Shown piece after piece: positions 46,640-57,302 of a stretch of 64,000 nt of DNA. The DNA is from Ascaphus truei. Lineage: Eukaryota; Chordata; Amphibia; Anura; Ascaphidae. The stretch lies in assembly GCA_036426205.1 (NCBI GenBank), contig CM071568.1, positions 44,438,203 through 44,502,202 on the forward strand, written 5' to 3'. Below the pieces are notes generated by a model. It had not been told where the DNA came from, searched no databases, and worked only from the letters and a program-made list of their open reading frames with translations. The translations under genes were made by a program, and so were the position numbers. The stretch's first letter is position 1, and every line of letters starts with the position of its first letter.

Positions 46640-47170
46640 GAATAAGGGCATGAAAACCCACAGGAATAACTCACTGTTTGCTTCCACAGTCCATAGTGTG
46701 GTCCCAAGGCGGTAATTCAGCGGCGTATAGTCCACCAAACAAGGTAACAGGATACAGGTGAGAAGCAGTGCACTGCCTAAAAAGCAGGAGGAGGCTCATG
46801 GCTGCATAAAAACATCTTTATTCCATAAGTGGATCAAACATGACCCCCAAGAGCAACAGCAGGTAACACACCTACGCGTTTCAGGCCGTGTGCCCTTTAT
46901 CAAGGTGTAATATGCTTAAAATGCCAGCCGGTATATAAATACAAGCGCCGATCGTGCCAACGGGTGACATCACGTCCCATAAACCAATCCGCTAACATCT
47001 CCTACGTGCGGTTACTCTGATAGGCTAGAGTGTTGGTCTCAATTAGAACAAACTTTATTGAGACTATAACATGTCTCCCTATATATCAACAAGTGTGTAT
47101 AAGCTTTAGACACGGACGATCTGATTGGTTGATCGTCACGTCGTCACGTCAATAAGAACTTAGACTGGGA
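46640..47170 (-). mobile_element. PLE-type 3' end fragment
   Basis: It has the same layout as the 3' region of PLE copy 1 (13740-13990): on plus, a TTTATTCCAT word, then about 50 bp later ACGCGTTTCAGGCC and CCCTTTATCAA, then GC-richer sequence with CAATC/CCAATC words. No coding part remains. Assignment to PLE rests on this resemblance and on the ribozyme-like motif. Confidence 0.5.
46868..46908 (-). ncRNA. Hammerhead-like motif
   Basis: On minus: ACACC (stem I), TTGATAA (core), A, GGGC-ACACG-GCCT (4-bp stem II), GAAA, ACGCGT, A at position 17, then GGTGT pairing perfectly with ACACC. The core has the same two changes (C3 and G8) as the motif at 13827-13868, so the two probably descend from one decayed source or represent a variant core. 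Confidence 0.6.
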
Positions 47171-47597
47171 CTGGTGGCGACTGTAAAAGTGGTATGTTGT
47201 GGCAAAGAGTGGTGAGAATTGGAACTGTTCAAAGCCACCGTTGAACTTCGTCGCTTCTACTTTCCAGTCTTTAAACATTCCAACTCTGTACCTTCATGGC
47301 TCTTCTTCCTGTATTGTATTGTATGTCTTTATTTATATAGCGCCATTAATGTACATAGCGCTTCACAGTAGTAATACATGTGGTAATCGAATAAATAACA
47401 GATAATATAAATAACAGATCATGGGAATAAGTGCTTTAGACAAACATAACATTAAGGAAGAGGAGTCCCTGCCCCGAGGAGCTTACAATCTAATTGGTAG
47501 GTAGGGAGAACGTACAGAGACAGGAGGAGGGAGTTCTGGTAAGTGCGTCTGCAGGGGGCCAAGCTTTATGTATCATGTGTTCAGAAAATCCACAGTG

Positions 47598-49496
47598 CTA
47601 TTCGTATGCTTCTTTAAGCAAGTGTGTCTTAAGGTGGGTCTTAAAGGTGGATAGAGAGGGTGCTAGTCGGGCACTGAGGGGAAGGGCATTCCAGAGGTGT
47701 GGGGCAGTCAGTGAAAAAGGTTTAAGGCGGGAGAGGGCTTTAGATAAAAAGGGGGTAGAAAGAAGACATCCTTGAGCAGAACGCAAGAGTCGGGATGGTG
47801 CATAGCGAGAAATTAGGGCTGAGATGTAAGGAGGGGCAGAAGAGTGTAAAGCTTTAAAAGTGAGGAGAAGAATGGAGTGTGAGATACGGGATTTGATTGG
47901 AAGCCAGGAGAAGGATTTCAGGAGGGGAGATGCTGAGACAGATCTAGGAAAGAGTAGAGTGATTCTGGCAGCAGCATTTAGGATAGATTGTAGGGGAGAC
48001 AGGTGAGAGGCAGGAAGGCCGGACAGCAGGTAATCAAAACGGTAGAGAATGAGGGCCTGAGTCAGCGTTTTAGCAGTCGAGCAACAGAGGAAAGGGCGTA
48101 TCTTTGTTATATTGCGGAGGAAAAAGCGACAAGTTTTAGAAATGTTTTGAATGTGAGGGGCAAATGTGAGAGAGGAGTCGAGTGTGACCCCTAGGCAGCG
48201 TGCTTGGGCTACTGGGTGGATGATCGTAGTTCCAACAGTAATGTGGAAGGAGGTTGTAGGGCCAGGTTTGGGAGGAAGTATGAGGAGCTCTATTTTTGCC
48301 ATGTTGAGTTTAAGGCGGCGGAGGGCCATCCAGGATGATATAGCAGAGAGACATTCAGAAACTTTGGTCTGTATAGCAGGTGTAAGGTCAGGTGTTGAAA
48401 AGTATATTTGTGTGTCGTCAGCATAGAGGTGATATTTAAACCCAAAAGATGTGATTAGGTCACCTAGAGAGAGTGTGTACAGAGAAAAGAGAAGAGGTCC
48501 CAGGACAGAGCCCTGGGGTACCCCCACAGAGAGATCAATAGAGGAGGAAGTGTTAGCAGAAGAGACACTGAAAGTACGATGGGAGAGGTAGGATGAGATC
48601 CAGGATAGAGCTTTGTTCCGAATACCAAGAGTAAGGAGAATGTGAAGGAGAAGAGGGTGGTCCACGGTGTCAAATGCTGCAGAGAGGTCGAGTAATATGA
48701 GCAGAGTGTAATGACCTCTGTCTTTGGCAGCATGGAGGTCGTCAGTTATTTTAGTGAGGGCTTTTTCCGTGGAGTGAGCAGTGCGGAAGCAAGATTGTAG
48801 AGGGTCTAGGAGAGAGTAGGTGTTGAGAAAATGGAGCAAGCGAGAGAATACAAGACGTTCAAGGAGTTTAGAGCCAAAAGGCAGGAGGGAAACAGGTCGA
48901 TAGTTAGAAAGACAGGTAGGGTCAAGCTTGCTGTTTTTGAGTAATGGTATGACTGTTGCATGTTTGAAGGAGGATGGAAAGGTTCCAGAGCAGAGGGAGG
49001 AGTTAAAAATGTGTGTGAGCGTAGGGATTATAGTAGGAGCAAGAGGTTTTAGGAGATGGGAGGGAATGGGGTCAAGAGGGCAAGTGGTAGAGGGAGAAGT
49101 GGCGATCAACAGCGACACATCCTCCTCTGAGACAGTGGAAAAAGAGTCAAGGAAGGCAGGAGGAGAGTTAGGAAGAAGTGTAGGATGGGAAGAAGAAACA
49201 AAGGGGATGTTCTGACGTATGGATTCCACCTTTTCCTTAAAATAGTCAGCAAAGTCCTGAGCGGAAATGGAGGAAGGAGAGGCAGCTGAGGGTGGTTTGA
49301 GTAGAGTATCAAAGACAGAGAACAGTCGGCGTGGGTTAGACTTGTGCATGTTGATTAGTGCAGAAAAGTAGGCTTGTTTAGCTTGCGAGAGGGCAGAGTT
49401 GAAACAGGATAGCATAAATTTGTAGTGAAGGAAGTCTGCGAGAGTGTGAGAATTCCTCCAGAGGCATTCAGAGGAACGAGTGGAGGAACGCAGCAT
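47598..49496 (-). pseudogene. L2 reverse transcriptase domain (in frame with the endonuclease, after one stop)
   Basis: A 632-residue open frame. RT motifs in order: [92 protein letters not shown], the catalytic [12 protein letters not shown], and the thumb with [16 protein letters not shown]. The C-terminus, [19 protein letters not shown], is typical of L2. The domain copies L2 (and MIR-like SINE) RNA at the nicked target. Only the TAG about seven codons upstream separates it from the endonuclease frame, so the ancestral protein was one ORF2 of about 1,000 residues. Confidence 0.95.
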
Positions 49497-49514
49497 GCGT
49501 GTGTGGGAATTTAG

Positions 49515-50564
49515 CTAGGGTCTAGGGTTAGAAGGGCGAGTGCGGCAGAGAGAAAGTGGGGCATGTAGATCAAGAGAGGAGGACAAGACAGAGTTGTAGT
49601 TCCTGACCAGGTTGTCAGGGTCTGTAGCAGAGCTGAGAGAGGAGAGGGAGGAGCGTAAACTGGACTCAAAGTCAGGTAAGTGAATAGAGCGCAGGTTTCT
49701 GCAGAACCGGGGTGTAGATGGAGGTGGAGAAGGGGAGAAGCGAGATAGAGAGAATGAGATGAGATGGTGGTCAGAGAGAGGAAAAGGGGAAATGGAGAAA
49801 TCGGAGAGAGAGAAGTTGTTAGTGAAAACCAGGTCTAAGTAGTGTCCATCCTTGTGGGTGCTGGCTACAGTCCACTGTTGAAGGCCAAAAGAAGAGGTTA
49901 GAGAAAGAAAGCAGGAAGCCCAAGGGAGAGAGGGGTCATCAATGTGGCAATTGAAGTCCCCAAGGAGAAGAACAGGGGAGTCTGAGGAGAGGAAGAAAGA
50001 GAGCCAGGATTCAAAGTGAGAGAGAAAGGCAGAAGGGGGATGAGTAGAGGTAGGTGGGCGATAGATGACCGCCACATGAACATGGAGAGGAGAGAAAATC
50101 TGGACAGTGGTGAGCTCAAGGAGGGAAAGCAAGAGAGGAGGAATAGGAAGGGTTCGGTAACGACAGAGAGAGGAGAGCAGGAGCCCCACGCCTCCACCCC
50201 TGCCATCAGTGCGCGGAGTGTGGGGAGAAGGAAAGGCAGTGGCCTTTCCTTCTCCCACACTCCGCGCACTGATGGCAGGGGTGGAGGCAGCTTCCAGAGA
50301 GTCAGACTGAGTGAGCCAGGTCTCAGTTATAGCAAAAGAACAGGGAGTGAGAGAGAAAGAAGTCATGCACAGAGAGGAACTTGTTAGAGGGAGCGAGCAT
50401 TCCAAAGGGCACAGAGAAGGGAGAGAGGAGGGAGGGTGGCAGGGGATGGGTATGAGGTTGGAGGGGTTGACACCAGAAGGAGTAGAGGTTGCAGTTGGCA
50501 GGCGAGGACGACGCATGTAGGAATAAACAGGGACCAGGATTGGGAGAGATATCCCCAGAAGCAA
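49515..50564 (-). pseudogene. L2 apurinic-type endonuclease domain
   Basis: A 349-codon frame ending in TAG. APE-family motifs: FAITETWLT (catalytic Glu), GRGGGVGLLLSS, VAVIYRPP, VLLLGDFNCHID (Asp/Asn pair), YLDLVFTNN and PLSDHHLISF (catalytic Asp-His). All catalytic residues expected for target nicking are present. The first roughly 35 codons of this frame overlap the 2A-like leader in another frame. A 99-bp palindrome (50190-50288) lies within the domain and does not break the frame. Confidence 0.92.
50190..50288. repeat. Near-perfect palindrome inside the L2 endonuclease gene
   Basis: GCCTCCACCCCTGCCATCAG (from 50190) pairs with CTGATGGCAGGGGTGGAGGC (to 50288). Arms are about 47 bp with a 4-bp spacer (50238-50241) and one or two mismatches. 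It encodes residues TPAISARSVGEGKATAFPSP and the following HTPRTDGRGGG without breaking the reading frame. Confidence 0.95.
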
Positions 50565-50817
50565 GGAGGAGAAGCATGGATAGAAAGAGAATGTGTGAGG
50601 AGGATTTGTAGGGGTGTGTTTTAGTGCAGGGGATATAGCTGTGTGGTGTCAGAGGACGCAGGTAAGAAAGGAGTTCATGTGAACTGAGAAGTGGGGAAGG
50701 AAGGAGAGATGGAGATATATGGACAGAGTTAGAGACATACTGAGGCTGGTAAAAAGAAGTGCATAATTTGTGAAGAAGTGAGGCCACTGCAAATATAAAT
50801 GGTAAAGGCAGCATCAC
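50323..50817 (-). pseudogene. L2 ORF2 leader with a 2A-like peptide
   Basis: The frame starts at 50817 with a hydrophobic leader. Residues 77-96 read LFLSMLLLLASGDISPNPGP. The GDISPNPGP end (50556-50530) resembles 2A-like ribosome-skipping motifs (DxExNPGP) reported at the N-terminus of several CR1/L2-group LINEs. After it the coding moves to the frame of the endonuclease, so a frameshift lies close to 50530. The rest of this frame downstream is noise. Confidence 0.6.
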
Positions 50818-50830
50818 AGCAGTAATGATG

Positions 50831-51425
50831 CAGTCTGGTATTGATGATATCCTCCTTTCCAGCGTAGTTCAAATGCAGGAATCAGGGCCAGATGGTGTGT
50901 CCACTTCTTCCTCACTTCTTTTGAACTTCCTTTTAAACTTCAATTGTTCAGTAGTCATGCCACTTATAATGGGCCACTTGGATGTGGGCTGCAGACAGAC
51001 TAGCCGTTCTGGGTTTATATAGGCCTAAAAAGTCACCTGACAGTGTGGTTCTGTCTTCTTAATTAGCACATCTGAGGCACATTCAAACAAATGGTTTTCT
51101 ACACAGGGTGTTCCCTGCCTAGGTGGCAACACTTAATTCCTGCAATATCTTTTCTCAAGACCATTTTCACTCCTACCAGTAATTTTTGATTTCCCCTCTG
51201 GGGCAATCATCGGGTACTCAGGACGTGATGTACAGAGGCTTGCTATCTTATTATCAGTTCATGACCCTAATGATTAGTCATGGTTGAAGGAGACACTGGT
51301 GACAAAGCCCTTGTAGCCTGTGTACCTAAACAGTGTCTCAAGTACTCATTTCACCATGATGTGCTTAGCATCCTCAACCCTGCGGAGGACTTTTCACTCA
51401 AGCTCACCTTTCCATTTCACCAACT
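50831..51425. other. Intergenic DNA, no gene recognised
   Basis: Unique-looking sequence between the L2 element and the ASPM-like relic. It may belong to the same relic, but no protein similarity could be read. Confidence 0.3.
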
Positions 51426-51431
51426 CTTCTT

Positions 51432-51674
51432 TTACTTGCTTGGAATGAGTTCTTCAAAGTGTTGTGCGATCTCTTCTTCCCTGTCTCTATCTGCATCTTG
51501 CTCAACACCTTTAATCCCCAGCACCTCAATCTTGACGGAGTTCTCATCAACTCTGACTGTACCCTGTAGCATCTTTCCTTTGCAGTCGGCAGACTTGAAG
51601 TCTTGGGCCTCTATTTTTCGATGTATTAATTTATCCATACGAACATGCCGCTGGACAAACAGTGACACAACCAT
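51432..51674 (-). other. Short open frame of unknown origin
   Basis: An 80-residue charged frame (VRMDKLIHRKIEAQD...REEEIAQHFEELI) sits directly downstream, on the same strand, of the ASPM-like piece. The heptad-like spacing and words such as RMDxL.R.K.E recall a myosin rod, but the resemblance is too weak to call. It could be a continuation of the same pseudogene. Confidence 0.25.
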
Positions 51675-51699
51675 CTCAGCGTCAGATAGTGGATATGTT

Positions 51700-52055
51700 T
51701 CTGTCTCATTCTAGTCACAGACTGAATCTTTATAGCGGCTGCTATCATAGTAAGGAATCTGTTTCGGACCACATGGGCACGGTAGCACAACTGAAGTTCA
51801 ATCACACATTGCTTTAAATGTCCATATTTCTTCCTTTGTCTTTGCATCCTTAAAATCAATTGAATAACGCAGGCTGCTTTATTCTGGCAGTAAAGTTGAT
51901 GAGCTTTCATCCCTCTGTAGGCAGCCTGTATGTGGAGAGTTGCGGAGCGTTTGCAGTGATAACTTTCTCTCTCGATCCTTCCTTGGATAAGAGCTCTATA
52001 GTATTGTTAGAATACTTCTCTTTTTTCTTTCTGATACTGTTCTGATCGGAGAAAG
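51700..52055 (-). pseudogene. ASPM-like IQ-repeat fragment
   Basis: On minus: EQYQKEKREVF, a stop, QYYRALIQGRIERESY, RSATLHIQAAYRGMKAHQL, AACVIQLILRMQRQRKKYGH, ELQLCYRAHVVRNRF and AAAIKIQSVTRMRQKHIHYL. This is a series of calmodulin-binding IQ repeats at the spacing of the ASPM array. The words YR...RE.Y followed by IQAAYRGMKA are characteristic of that protein (spindle-pole organiser) rather than of myosins. One in-frame stop and the lack of flanking ASPM sequence make it a pseudogene fragment, perhaps one exon or a retrocopy piece. Confidence 0.65.
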
Positions 52056-52199
52056 TTCTAAATGGAAACCTGGGCCTTACCTTTTTCCTGCTCCAAGGTG
52101 CCCTCTGCTTCTTGCAGAGCTAACTTCATCCTTGACTTTTCTTATTGAAATAGATCATCCTGTGATAATCTCTTTCCCCAACGAAGAATTCCCTGCAAA

Positions 52200-53512
52200 T
52201 ATGGGATAGAATGGGCTTGAGATGTGGCCGGACAACTCGATCCCCCAGTTGCCATTATTCAATAATCCTATATTTAAACAAGGATGCGGAACCCAAATGC
52301 ACCAGAGGTAGAAAGGCCAAAAAGTCGTCAGAATTAAAGATTTAATTGTTGGTGAGAAAGTTAAAATATTCCCACAATTACAAGAGATGCATCAGCTACA
52401 TAATACGGAACGATTTTCCTACATACAGATAAGGCATTTGATAACAAGCAAAATAGCTAAGAACAAGATCAGCAATACCACCCTATTGAATAAATCTGCA
52501 TAACCAACCCACTTAGCAAGGGATTGATAACCAGTTTATACGAAATCCTTCTTCCGCCTAGCACAGTAAAAGCCACAAACTATATTAAGCACTGGATCGA
52601 AAATCTAGGAGAACCACAAGACCCAAATGATTGGGCAGATTTATGGGAGGCAATATCAACCATATCTATTAACACAAATATAAAGGAAAATGCGTACAAT
52701 GTACTATATCGCTGGTACCTAACCCCTGATAGATTACAAAAAATGTATAGGAACACCTCACTGGCCTGTTTCTGGGGCTGTGGGCAACGAGGGTCCATGA
52801 TGGACATGCCCATTGAAAACAGATACTTGGGCGAAAACGGTAACATTCACAAACAGAATTCTATACACACATATCCCTAGATCCCTGGGCTCCCCTATTA
52901 AACAAACCGTCACAGAACTTGAGCTATTATGAGCTATTATGAGAGAAAACACAGCTCCCATATACTGGTAGCCACCAGATGCACCATAGCGGCAGCCGGG
53001 AAAGACCCAGTCCCAAATATGGCCAAAATAACAAATAGAATATGGCAGACTTTATGCTATGAGAAGATTACTGCCTACATAAATGACAGTATGTGTAAGT
53101 TTAGAAGGGTTTGGGACCCATGGATGGATGCTTTGGTGGATCCTATGTTTGATACATGTTCACTGGAACTCTGAACCGCAAAATGTATAAACAAATAGAT
53201 AGGTCTGGGACTGTATGCAATGTAAATAAAACAATCAGGATTTAATGATGTTTAAGAATGCGGAAATAATAACACAGTGGTATAAACACTAATTAACATG
53301 AAATTTTGACAAATTGAATAAATGAACTACATTGATATTGAAGTAATGTATCCGAACCCAAGCTCCCCCCACCATTTTCATTTAACCTGATTCATTTTCT
53401 TTTTGTACCCCCCAACACCTCCCCCTCCTACCCCCCCAATATGTGACTGTCTAAAATACTTGTATTGTATCTTACTCTGATACATAATAAAAACAGAGTT
53501 TATAAAAAAAGA
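52200..53512 (+). mobile_element. Tx1/L1-clade LINE 3' fragment
   Basis: Plus-strand coding pieces match the C-terminal region of L1/Tx1 ORF2: NNPIFKQG, PQLQEMHQLHNTERFSYIQI, ENAYNVLYRWYLTPDRLQKM, then the knuckle-like CFWGCGQRGSMMDM, and later LVATRCTIAA and MAKITNRIWQ (52929-53174). The 3' UTR leads to ATAATAAAAACAGAGTTTAT and an A-rich tail at about 53500-53512. The copy is 5'-truncated, with stops between pieces. It separates the ASPM-like and myosin-like relics. Confidence 0.8.
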
Positions 53513-53850
53513 AATAGTTTCTTCACTTTTTTTAGCTTGTGAAGCTTCTCATTCCTTTCACGGACCTGGTCAGCCAAATCTGAAACTTCCTCTTTCAGCC
53601 TTCTATTTTCTCATTTTACAATCTCTAAATGAATCAAGTTCTTTCCATCAGCATCGTTCAAGTTACACACCTCTGTGCTGAGAATGCGGATCTCATGACG
53701 TAAGAGTTCTAGTTCTGTGATGAGATTGTGAACCTCTTTCTGAAAGATATCATAGTACTATTTCCAGTCAGCAATCATTTTGTCAGACCTTGTCTGTCTC
53801 TCATCCATGGCGGCAACAGCAGCATTGGCCTTCTCCAGACTAGTCATCAC

Positions 53851-53960
53851 GGTCACAGGAGACCAGGACTATTACACTAGGGTTCAGTACTAAATAGAAC
53901 TGCAGAGTTCAACAAAAAAGTGAATTTATTGAAAAAAGTTTCCACAAACCTCCAATACAT

Positions 53961-54051
<91 letters not shown>

Positions 54052-54986
54052 CTAAATGGAAAAACTGGTGGAACAACCTAAAGTCCTAGGTGTGGGGACC
54101 TCCAGCTGAAAGCTTAACACGATACGAGTTCCCAACTTGCGCCACTGTCCTTGGTAGTATGGGCTGCACTGCCTTGCTCTCCGCTAGATAGCAGTTTTAA
54201 ATTCCCTGCCATTGCTTCACTCCAAACAATTCAGGCCGACGCTGCACTCACAGACCACAACTCCACCATATACTTCAGACCCCTACACTGGGTCTCTTTG
54301 GTTCCCTTCTGCTGGCTCCCTGTCAGCTTTTTCAGCTCCGTCAGCACACAGCCTTCACAAAGGCTATCAGGTCCAGAATGACTCAGTTGAGGCTAGGGAG
54401 AAGGAGTATTTATACGCCTGTCCCAATCAGGGAGATGCCAGCTAGTCTGGGTAGGAACAATAGTCCTGGCCTCTGCACACGGCCCAAGACACAGTTGATG
54501 AGATTACTGGGGTTGAAGGTGGGCCAGGAAGCCCAAATTGGCATGCCCAAATATGGTAATTCCTATCCTTAACATAGTCCACAGGATGTAGGCAGAAACA
54601 GCACAATACCCACACAATTCCCCTACACATTCATACAATACAGATATAGCCCCAGGGCTTACCGCTTTGTTGCAGAACAAGTCCACTCTGCAGGTAGTCA
54701 ACCGCTCCCTGGTTTCTCAACAATGGGCCTAATCTTATCACAGTGTCCAGGCCTACAATACCAAACTCTGATGTGATTACAGCTTTTTGCAAGAGACCGT
54801 TAACCCCTGCGAGTCCACCCTCTTGAACAGAGCTGAACACCACTGTTTTACATACATTAAGAATGACATATATAAGACTGGTACAATAAAATGTACATAC
54901 ATAAATAAATACATCACATCATTGACAGGTAGGGGTAATGGCAGACTTAACTTTTAAGAGCAGCCAAATCTACCCCTACCGTCACA
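53851..54986 (-). mobile_element. Solo LTR in the myosin pseudogene (1)
   Basis: It runs from GGTCACAGGAGACC (TG probably mutated to GG) to CTACCCCTACCGTCACA. Its start and end match those of the LTR at 55131 (TGTCACGGGAGACC ... TTCACCGTCACA). On minus an AATAAA lies about 76 bp from the low-coordinate end. It contains a long CA microsatellite. The myosin reading is continuous across it. A clean duplication was not found. Confidence 0.7.
53964..54047. repeat. CA microsatellite
   Basis: About 41 uninterrupted CA units inside the solo LTR. Confidence 0.95.
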
Positions 54987-55130
54987 GTCCATCCTCCAAC
55001 TCACTCTGCACGAGACGCTTTGTCTTCTCCATAGACAAACTCTTAGCTATCACTGCAAGCAGACATCTCTGTAGCTCAGTCTTGTTTTCTTGCTCTTTAT
55101 CTAATTGTACACGAAGGAGACAACAGTCAT

Positions 55131-56513
55131 TGTCACGGGAGACCAATGCTTTTAACACCTTAATACCTGGATCCTTTGAGCAAAGCAGAAGATAAAATAA
55201 ATTGTCATTTATTCACACAATGAACATACACTGCATGATTTACAAAATAACACGAAAATACACTTACTAGTTACCATGTTAAATCTTGTTACAGGAAATA
55301 TCTTAGATGGAACTCTTTACGGCATGATGAATCTTAGATGGATCTTAGGTGAGTCTCAGATGGAACTGTTACCTGATTTTTAAACCTTCCAAATCCCTAT
55401 CTATACAGTCTGCAGCCAACCGCTGCTTGGGAACTAAATAACCCACCTATCGTCAGGTTTTGCCAGTCTCTTACTGAACTTGGCAGAGAGCTTCAATATA
55501 GCAACTGAGCATGTGCGAACCGCCATCTTCCCCCACTTGTCATGCGAGACCCCCTGCCAGCTCAGCACCAGAGAGTCTGGACCGAGTAGCCATTTGCAAG
55601 GATGGCTTATTGAACTTCTCTTTCTTTTCTCCTCCCTGGTACCAAATGGTTAACACCTCCATATCCTTGCTAGCCCATGGTTAACACATTCATCCTGGAT
55701 GGCCTTTGAAGCTGATTCTTTGAAGCTCAGAGGCAGAGTAGCTTCCCCTGCTTCCTATGCAAATGGATTTTTATCCATACTAAATGCCTTCCTCTGAACA
55801 GTACTGGAATAAAAATATAAACTTTGGCGATTGTTAAAAACCATTTTCTTTTCCCCTTATGCAGAAAAACATTGTTACAATAAGCCATACCTTTAAAACA
55901 GGATATGATTCTAGCCCCCTTTAGCCCTGGTGGGAGACACACAGGCAGTCCCCAATACAATTACAGTATTACAGCCCTCACAGGATCGCAAAGCTGACAC
56001 TCCCTATAACTCTCTTCACCTTATACCTGGTGAGAGGTACGGAACCCCTCACTGGGTTCTGGGATTTGGGCATACCCCGGGACCTGTAATGTAACCCAGC
56101 TCCCTGCCTGGGCTTGCTGCCCTGGTTTGTGCTGAAACAAGATTTGATGGTGAGCTGCAAACTTCTTTCTAGGGAGGATTTTATCTGGTGGTCTGTGTTC
56201 TTCAGGTCCTCAGGAGTCTGGGGAGATTCCTGAGTGCATGTTTCGGGGTAACCTACAACATTGGCCCCCTGCTACCCTAACACACCCTGACAACATTTTA
56301 CCGTAAAATCATTCCTGAAATGTAGGCCTTGCACATCTCCGCTGGCTAGCACTCCTGGAACTGTAAAAACTCACACTTATCTGTATTACACATGCAGTTA
56401 GATGCCACAATTGGGTTGAAGAGCTGACACTCACAATTCCCCAATATGGTTCAGGGGCACCCAGCCAGGCCAAATACCTTTATTAATGGCCTGGGTACCC
56501 CTTCACCGTCACA
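55131..56513 (-). mobile_element. Solo LTR in the myosin pseudogene (2), 5-bp duplication GTCAT
   Basis: It runs from TGTCACGGGAGACC to TTCACCGTCACA, with GTCAT at 55126-55130 and 56514-56518. Removing the LTR and one GTCAT joins the myosin codons for KYD and CCLLR exactly. AATAAA on minus lies about 80 bp from the low-coordinate end. Length 1383 bp. Confidence 0.88.
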
Positions 56514-56614
56514 GTCATACTTGGCAGTTTGTAGTACATTTTCAGCGTGGCTCAAGGAATCATCACTCTTTGGTTCCTGGTCCACTTCCCTGGTACCGTT
56601 TGTTGAGGGGTTCT

Positions 56615-57300
56615 CATGGTGAGAACCGGATAGACGCACCTACTGGGTACAAGACTTCAGCATTGGACCCTCTCATGCGTCGGGGCTCCTGCTGTGGCTC
56701 CGGCCCAGGCCCTGCTTCTGAGAAGCCCCTGGAGATTTCGCCATTCTTCTGATGAACTTGCAAGTCAATCTGGGCTGCAGTACATCTCGGCTCCTTTTTA
56801 ACACATGCCTTCCTAACATCCCAGGATCATCGTTAAATGTTTCTGCAACTTCCTCTGTAAGTTGAGAACTTCTTGTCTTATTCTCTCTCTTCCTCTTCAC
56901 CTTGGAAGACTTTGATGCATTAGTGGTGTTGAGCACACACTCATTGTTAAAAGCTGCTGCATCTTTCTTGCGTCCACAGCGCGTTGCTTGCTGCTGCAGT
57001 TGCATAGCTCACTGGAGCAAATATTCCCCTTGTTGTTAATGCTGCTCTTTTCCCGGGCCACATTGGAGTAATACTCATCATCATCATCATCATTATCAGG
57101 CCTGAAGGGACAGTTTCGTGTGACCGGGCTCTTTACACAATAAACACATTGTAACTTTCAATCTGGCACTTTCAGGTGTATTCTGTAGGCGTCTTACTCT
57201 CACGGAGCAGCAATTTTAACCCCCCCTTTTTTTGTTTTGCTTCCTTAATTCCAGAGACCTTTAGGGGATATGCCTTTTAGAGTTCCCAAATTATACAACA
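56615..57300 (-). pseudogene. Unassigned relic with a broken CCHC zinc knuckle
   Basis: On minus at about 57172-57115 the reading MCLLCKEPGH has CX2CX4H spacing. After a one-base shift it continues RNCPFRPD, which supplies the final Cys of a CCHC knuckle. An acidic (GAT)n-encoded run follows (57068-57085 region). Such knuckles occur in retroelement gags and in cellular ZCCHC proteins. The Lys/Arg-rich 110-residue frame at 57005-56673 on the same strand has no recognised family. No further domain was seen. Confidence 0.4.
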
Positions 57301-57302
57301 AT

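Larger units (their letters stand above)
47311..50830 (-). mobile_element. Nearly intact L2-clade LINE
   Basis: Order on minus: a 5' coding start with a 2A-like motif (about 50556), endonuclease (50564-49515), reverse transcriptase (49496-47598), a 3' UTR with the AGATTGTAAGCTCC block, and a tail ATAAAGACATACAATACAAT at 47311-47340. The tail is the short tandem ACAAT type of L2. Coding breaks are one frame change near 50530 and one TAG at about 49517. It is by far the best-preserved LINE in the window and so the youngest. Confidence 0.9.
53515..56610 (-). pseudogene. Myosin heavy chain rod pseudogene, split by two LTRs
   Basis: On minus, three pieces join in order. About 56610-56519 reads SLSHAENVLQTAKYDC. 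55130-54987 reads CLLRVQLDKEQENKTELQR and MEKTKRLVQSELED. 53850-53515 reads MTSLEKANAAVAAMDERQ, MIADWK, LRHEIRILSTEVCNLND and HLEIVK, ENRRLKEEVSDLADQV. This is the light-meromyosin region of a sarcomeric-type myosin II (DCDLLREQ, SLEKTKQRLQ, ANAA..ALDKKQ, LAEWK, LSTE.F.LKN, RENK.L..EI.DL in the family). Two in-frame stops, and about 40 residues missing after TELQR, show it is dead. The pieces run across several exon-sized lengths without introns, hinting at a retrocopy. Two solo LTRs interrupt it. Confidence 0.8.

Noticed and set aside
51432..51674. Myosin S2 rod assignment
   Set aside because: Only a few scattered residues agree; the order relative to the other myosin pieces would be wrong.
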